Below are positions 59,261 to 64,000 of a stretch of DNA of 64,000 nt, in pieces. Source of the stretch: Cryptomeria japonica (lineage: Eukaryota; Streptophyta; Pinopsida; Cupressales; Cupressaceae); contig NC_081413.1 in the NCBI RefSeq assembly GCF_030272615.1, forward strand, positions 182,788,951 to 182,852,950, in the 5' to 3' direction. How positions within the stretch are numbered: the first letter of the stretch is position 1; every line of letters begins with the position of its first letter. Both the position numbers and the translations under genes were made by a program. The notes under the pieces are model-generated. The model did no database searches. It was not told the origin of the DNA and saw only the letters and a list, made by a program, of their open reading frames with translations.

Positions 59261-60345
59261 TGTTGGCATTTTTGATGATTATGTTGTGATTGTCATTGAT
59301 GGACACACACTTGCATTGAGATCATTTTTGTATGTATTAGTTAAAGCTCAACTAGTACATGTTCCAACCAGTTGATGCATTATAGTCCTTAGACTATTGG
59401 TGTTTTGCAGAAAGTGATTAACGATCTAAAGTAGTATGTTGGCCCCAAGCAGTTCGAGGATCTCAAGCGGTACGAAGGATCAAAGTAGCGGAACAAATAT
59501 TTCCCAGTCTTCATTTTGTCAAACTGGTAACCAGTATTTTGTATGAATCAGTAATACTCTGTGATGAGTTACCATCCACCGATTGTTTGACAGTGCCGAC
59601 ACTTTAATGGTGCTTTTTATGTCATGTTATAAAATATGTCTAGATGCATTGAATCTAGGAAATTGTATTGTAATCCTATTGGACTGACATGAAATTAGAT
59701 TCCTTTATAAGGACATCATGTCTAGGGTTTTAGGATATTGTTGCGATTGATGTTGTTGCTAGGGTTTAAGGTGGTTGAGGAGTTAGAGAGAGTATGAATG
59801 TGTAGAAGACTGAAGTAATGTTGGAATGCATTAGGAATGAGCTATCAAGGATCTAACCAAGCAATCTATGCTATTTGCTAGATCACTCACTTGTTGATTA
59901 CTCACATCTTCGACAAGTCTGTAGCCCTTAACCGGGTAGGCAAAAAAGCCTCTTGTAAATCCTCTAACAAGGTGGTTCACATCTGTGGATCTAAAATCCT
60001 CTAGCAAGGTAGTCTTTAATCGGACTTATCTCCTAATAGAGATTGAGATTCCTAATAGGATCTATTCTGGTAAAGAACATTGTAAGACCTTAACTGGTTT
60101 GACCTTAACCGGTTTGGTTCCTATTCTGCAAATAGTTACTTGTGAGTTCCATCTCACTGTGGTTTTTCCCATTTTGATTTCCATGTCAAAATCTCTTGTG
60201 TTATGGTTTTTGTGCTTCTGTGGGTCAATGCATTATTTTCTATTTGGTTTGCATGTGTGCTAACCGGTTTACTGTTAGTCTTGCAAAGTGTTTAAGTGCA
60301 AAGATTTTTGGCATACTAATTCACTCCCCCTCTTAGTATTCATCA
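59261..60345 (+). repeat. 5' LTR of element G
   Basis: TGTTGGCATT start and ...attcatca end, the latter two bases before the PBS. The 3' third (59930-60110) holds degenerate ccttaaccggg / tctaacaaggt units like those in the LTR of element A. The left border is supported by interruption of the E reading frame. Confidence 0.78.
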
Positions 60346-60347
60346 AT

Positions 60348-60359
60348 TGGTATTAGAGC
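60348..60359 (+). other. PBS of element G, tRNA-iMet type
   Basis: tggtattagagc, the same variant as in the gag-protease copia element at 5270-5281. Confidence 0.88.
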
Positions 60360-60395
60360 TTACCTTTCTATAAGTTTAACCACTTGGAAAGAGAT

Positions 60396-61655
60396 ATGGA
60401 GGAATACACATTGAGGGAACTTAATCATCGGCTCACTCAGTCTGAGCAAGCCTATGATGATCTTATGGTCAAATATAAGGCATCTCATGCAAAGAGGAGA
60501 GAACATGCTGAAAAGTTGATGGAGCTATCTGAAAATAGTTCTTCTGATGAAGCGAACATGGAAGCCCTGATTCAAGAAGTAGAAAAGTAGAATGAATCCA
60601 ATTCCAACCTGAGAAAAGAATTGGAAGGACTAACTATTCGAATGTGTCAAGAGCTTGAGAACTAGAGGAAAGCTGAAGATCTAGTCAAAGACAAAGATCA
60701 TGAAAACTCCAAGCAGAAGCAAGAGATCAGTGCCCTAACTGCTCAATTGCATGCGAGCAAAGTGGAAAAGGAAGGCATGCAAGGAGAACTGAACATTGCC
60801 ATCTCTAAGAATGAAAACCTAATGGAAACAAATGCTGCTATTTCCAAAGAACTCTCTAAGTCAAAGGAAATACTTGCTAAGTTCAACAAGAGTACTATCA
60901 AGCTAGAGTAAAAGCTTGAATCTGCCAAACCTGTCAAGAATAATGATGGACTTGGTTATTCTGGTCACAAGGAAGGTGATACCTTTGGTACAAATGCTAG
61001 AGCATCAAAGGATAAAGGTAAGAAAAAGTTTAAACATGTTTGCTTTAACTGTCTTAAAGAAGGACATACTGCCAATGTGTGTAGGAGTAAGGCTTACTAT
61101 AATTTTCCTTATTTTCTAAATGATAAGCCTAGATCCTATAAATTCAATGGTAACTGTTATGCATGCAACAAGTTTGGGCATAGAGCATCTGAATGCAAGT
61201 CTGTTATGAATAACACTAGAAGATATCCTTAGAGGACCCAAGGAGTTGGTCCTGAACCTTTTGTGAATCGGAATCACAACCGGTTTAATGCCTTCAATTA
61301 TCAGTCAAGAAATGGTGGCTCTGAAGCGGCAACCGGATGGAGAGAAAACTATTTGATCTGTCATAATCATGGTCACACTGCTACAACATGCAAGAGGAAG
61401 AACAACAACATGAATAATGGACCTTGGAGGGCACCTGGATTGGTCTGCTATCACTGCAACAAACTGGGTCACATTGCCAGATTCTGTAGATCAAGAAAGA
61501 ACATATCTGATGATATATCGGTCACTCCGGAAGGAAAGATTTATATTGACACTATTCAAGCGGATATGAACAAAACCTGGAAGAAGAAACCAGCGGTGTT
61601 ACAAGAAGAACTAGTTTCTGAACCTAGTCTGGAAATATCAGAACTAACAAACTAA
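60396..61655 (+). pseudogene. gag: Copia-type gag of element G with four zinc-knuckle units
   Basis: Start chosen at the ATG at 60396. One frame runs to TAA at 61653-61655 with four internal TAG/TAA codons where Gln fits (for example 60588-60590). The N-terminal half is a long coiled coil (LRELNHRLTQSEQAYDDL, LRKELEGLTIRM), with no DUF4219/UBN2 capsid part in front. Four zinc-knuckle units follow: CFNCLKEGHTANVC (about 61041), CYACNKFGHRASEC (about 61159), ICHNHGHTATTC (about 61355; first Cys replaced by Tyr) and CYHCNKLGHIARFC (about 61447). The knuckles should bind the element RNA. Lack of a capsid region is odd and may reflect a deletion. Confidence 0.8.
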
Positions 61656-62101
61656 GCATCAGAAAAGCTTAGGGGGAGAAAAAGGCAAAATGTTTCGAAC
61701 CCCCAGTTTACACCGATAAAAGACCTTAATTGGTATGCGATACCTATCATTTGGCGAAAGACTAGAAATGATAAAAGGCAAATTAGGGTTTATACCCTAA
61801 TGGTGGAGCATTAATTATGGTAGGTGAGGAATATGTTTAAAAGGAATTTTCAAATCATTTCTCACTATCATTTATCAAAGCAAAGAAGGTTTTCAAGTGC
61901 AGAGTGATGAAAAAGTGATTTGTGCTGCGATTCAGAGAAATTTTAGAAACCTTGAAGGAGATTCAAAAGCAAATTGCTAACAGTCAAGAGAAGAACTCAA
62001 ACCAGTGATTCAGCAATCGACGAAGTGAAAGGCGAAGTGGAATTTGCAAAGCCCTAAATTCTTGACTTTCGAAAGGTATTTCTCAAGCTTTCTGTTTTGT
62101 C
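61656..62101 (+). other. Spacer between gag and accessory ORF of G
   Basis: About 450 bp that would normally be occupied by protease, integrase, RT and RNase H. A purine tract gcttagggggagaaaaaggc lies right after gag (61660-61686) and resembles a polypurine tract. No pol residues are recognised. It looks like a deletion junction, or the leader of a separate accessory transcript. Confidence 0.6.
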
Positions 62102-64000
62102 ATGGCTTTCGCATCGCATGATAGTTCTAGTGCAACTATAGATTCTATGGACTTCATTCAAATAAAATTGAAATATAATGCTTTGTCACAAGTACTGGCT
62201 AAAGTTATAGTAGAAGAAGGGATTTTAGATTATATAGACTGCAAAATTGAAGACCTAGGGTCTCTTGTGATCCATTCGCAGCTAGGTCTATTCTATGGGA
62301 AGGATAAAAAGATCAAACTAGAGTATAACATTTTGGAGAAGAAGAAACTTCACAATGAGGTTTACTTCCTAGAGGATTTCACAGATGACCACATTAGAAT
62401 CATTCTGAGCAGAGTTCATGGTGACAAGATGTACCTAGAGAGAATGCATGATATCACTCCACAAGCTATTCATGCCATCACTAGTTTCTGCAATACAGGG
62501 GAAGTGCCAGCCCTAAGGAAGGTCAGAAAGACAGAAATGTCCAAGCTCACCGGTTCAGTGAGCGAATCATGAGGAATGACTGTTAATTCCATCAAGGATG
62601 ACCTCGTGAAATATGCATGCATGGTGACTATATACCAGACGTTCTCAGCTAGCAAAATTAACTTTGTATCTGCTGCAGCAGTAAATGCCACTTACCGGAT
62701 GATCAAGGAAGATGCATCATTTGACCTCTACACTGGTATGCAAAGGCAACTCCTGTTGAACCTTAAATCAATCAAACAGGATAATGCATTGAAGTTCAAG
62801 TTTGGTCAGCTACTGGTCGGATTATTCTTTTATTTCCAAGGTTACTTCCCAGGAGTGGGAGACACTCAGTGGTCTGTAGACCAACTGGTTACCAAGTAGA
62901 TCAAAGAAAGTCTACAAGCAGTCAGAATTAGTTACCCTGATGTTCTGAACATGTACTTTTATGAGTTTAGAAGCAAAATGAGCCTAAGAATAAGGATATC
63001 TAGTGACATAGTCAAGAAGTATGAAGATGATATCTACTTTTCATCAAAGTTGATCAATGCATAATGGAATTCATTGAGCCTAGACAGGAAGAAGTGGAGC
63101 CTATGGGCTATGAGGTGATGTATGATATGTTGGATGGGCATGTCTCTACCCTAATTGCCTCACCCTAGATCCCAAGGCAAAGAGAACCGACACCTATCTA
63201 GAAAGGGTTGCACCAGTTGAAGAACCTCCTGAAAAGAAAGGAAAGACAGTGCCTTCGACATCGGCATCGACATGAGTTACTACAGCAAGTCCCAAAGTGA
63301 CCAAGTGATCACCTACAAAGAAGAAACTGGTAGCAGCACTTGCCAAAGTCTTCAAGAGAAAGAGGAAGACAAGGAATGCCTCACAGAACTCAGAAGAAAC
63401 TGTGTCTGAGGAAAAACCTAAGAAGACAAGACAAGAAAAGAAGAAGACAAATAATGAACCGGCATCATCGGCACTGGTAAATATTGACATCTCCTCCTAC
63501 AAATCTTTGACACATTGTCAAAGAACTATCAAAAACATTAGGAGAAAAGTGTTGAATAATTTGATTGATTGTTTTGACGATTTCAATGATGATGAAAAAG
63601 AAGCAGTTGAAAAAGAAATCATTAAGTATTTATGTGTTAATGATTGGTCACCCTCAGAAATTAGATCTGAGACATTGGATTCTTTGTATAAGTCCCTAGA
63701 TAATAAATGGCACATTGCCATAGAGAAAGAACAAGAAATCAAGGAGAAAGTTTTTGCTCAATACTTTCTTGACCTGTCTAATTCAGAGTTATTTGATGTC
63801 ATCAACCAAAATAAAGGACTCTTCTTCACCAGAAGAAGACTCTGGTTGTTGGAAGGAAGAATTGATAATGTTGAAAAAGACACTCATCTGCATATGACAA
63901 CAATAGTTCATACCCATAAAGTGCTTCAAGCTAGCAAGAAGGCTGAACAAGAACCGACAGTGACAAAACCGGATGAAGTGTTTGATGATGAAGGAAATTC
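62102..64000 (+). pseudogene. Accessory ORF of element G, N-terminal part, decayed
   Basis: ATG at 62102. The first 265 codons are interrupted by a TGA at 62570 and a TAG at 62897. Frameshifts follow near 63065 and 63180. The N-terminal region is folded-looking (SQVLAKVIVEEGILDYIDCK, FGQLLVGLFFYFQGYFPGVG). Then come a basic linker (KRKRKTRNASQ; KKTRQEKKK) and a helical region with DDFNDDEKEAVEKEIIKYL, SLYKSLDNKW and GLFFTRRRLWLLEGRI. The last part matches the element A accessory ORF at 421-817. The KFGQLLVGLFFYFQG stretch resembles RPFGWYSLLIHLFLFKG in the accessory ORF of F. Function unknown; it continues past the window. Confidence 0.62.

Larger units (their letters stand above)
59261..64000 (+). 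mobile_element. Copia-like element G, 5' part, runs off the window
   Basis: 5' LTR (59261-60345), iMet-type PBS (60348-60359), gag with zinc knuckles (60396-61655) and an accessory ORF (from 62102). It inserted into the E remnant; the five bases before it are tagtt, and the matching copy would be beyond 64000. No protease, integrase or RT lies between gag and the accessory ORF. Confidence 0.8.

Overview
This is plant nuclear DNA, AT-rich and almost entirely made of nested LTR retrotransposons. The evidence is tRNA-iMet-type primer binding sites, Ty1/copia and Tat-type Ty3/gypsy polyproteins, a Plant Mobile Domain gene, and fragments of two plant host genes. Long elements (up to 15.5 kb), long LTRs and decayed coding regions suggest a very large seed-plant genome. 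A conifer is my guess, but nothing in the window proves it. I see no intact host gene, and no rRNA, tRNA or CRISPR array.

Layout, left to right. (1) 1-8491: right part of copia-like element A (+), carrying an accessory ORF and a 3' LTR. It is split by a complete gag-protease-only copia element at 818-5771 (-, TSD agaag). (2) 8492-9828 and 22807-23575: pol of copia element B (+), split inside reverse transcriptase by D1 at 9829-22806 (TSD gtaag). D1 is a 13-kb LTR element with no pol. It has a Gln/Pro-rich ORF in sense and a Plant Mobile Domain ORF in antisense. (3) 24252-36700: 5' LTR, PBS and gag of copia element C (+), split in gag by D2 at 26737-36199 (TSD caaac). D2 belongs to the same family as D1 but lacks the antisense block. 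(4) 36700-42700: an LTR-like stretch, unassigned DNA, and fragments resembling a VPS35L/UPF0505 gene and an EDR2-type gene. (5) 42697-42957 and 58437-59260: accessory-ORF remnant E (-), split by the 15.5-kb Tat-type gypsy element F (42958-58436, TSD cacca). F encodes gag, protease, an extra RNase H, RT, RNase H and integrase, then a satellite-like spacer and a large accessory ORF. (6) 59261-64000: copia-like element G (+), with 5' LTR, PBS, a gag with four zinc-knuckle units and an accessory ORF. It runs off the window.

Most striking points. F has the U5 end of an LTR at both of its outer borders, because a complete LTR sits head-to-head against a truncated one. A perfect 5-bp target duplication and a restored host reading frame still show that it is a single insertion. 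D1 carries an antisense Plant Mobile Domain gene that its sister D2 lacks. Large accessory ORFs recur in both copia-like (A, G) and gypsy (F) elements. For four elements the pre-insertion reading frame could be rejoined across the target duplication, so the order of insertion can be read directly.

The coding regions are mostly interrupted by TAA/TAG codons where Gln is expected. This fits long-term decay of methylated retroelements. All similarity statements are by eye.
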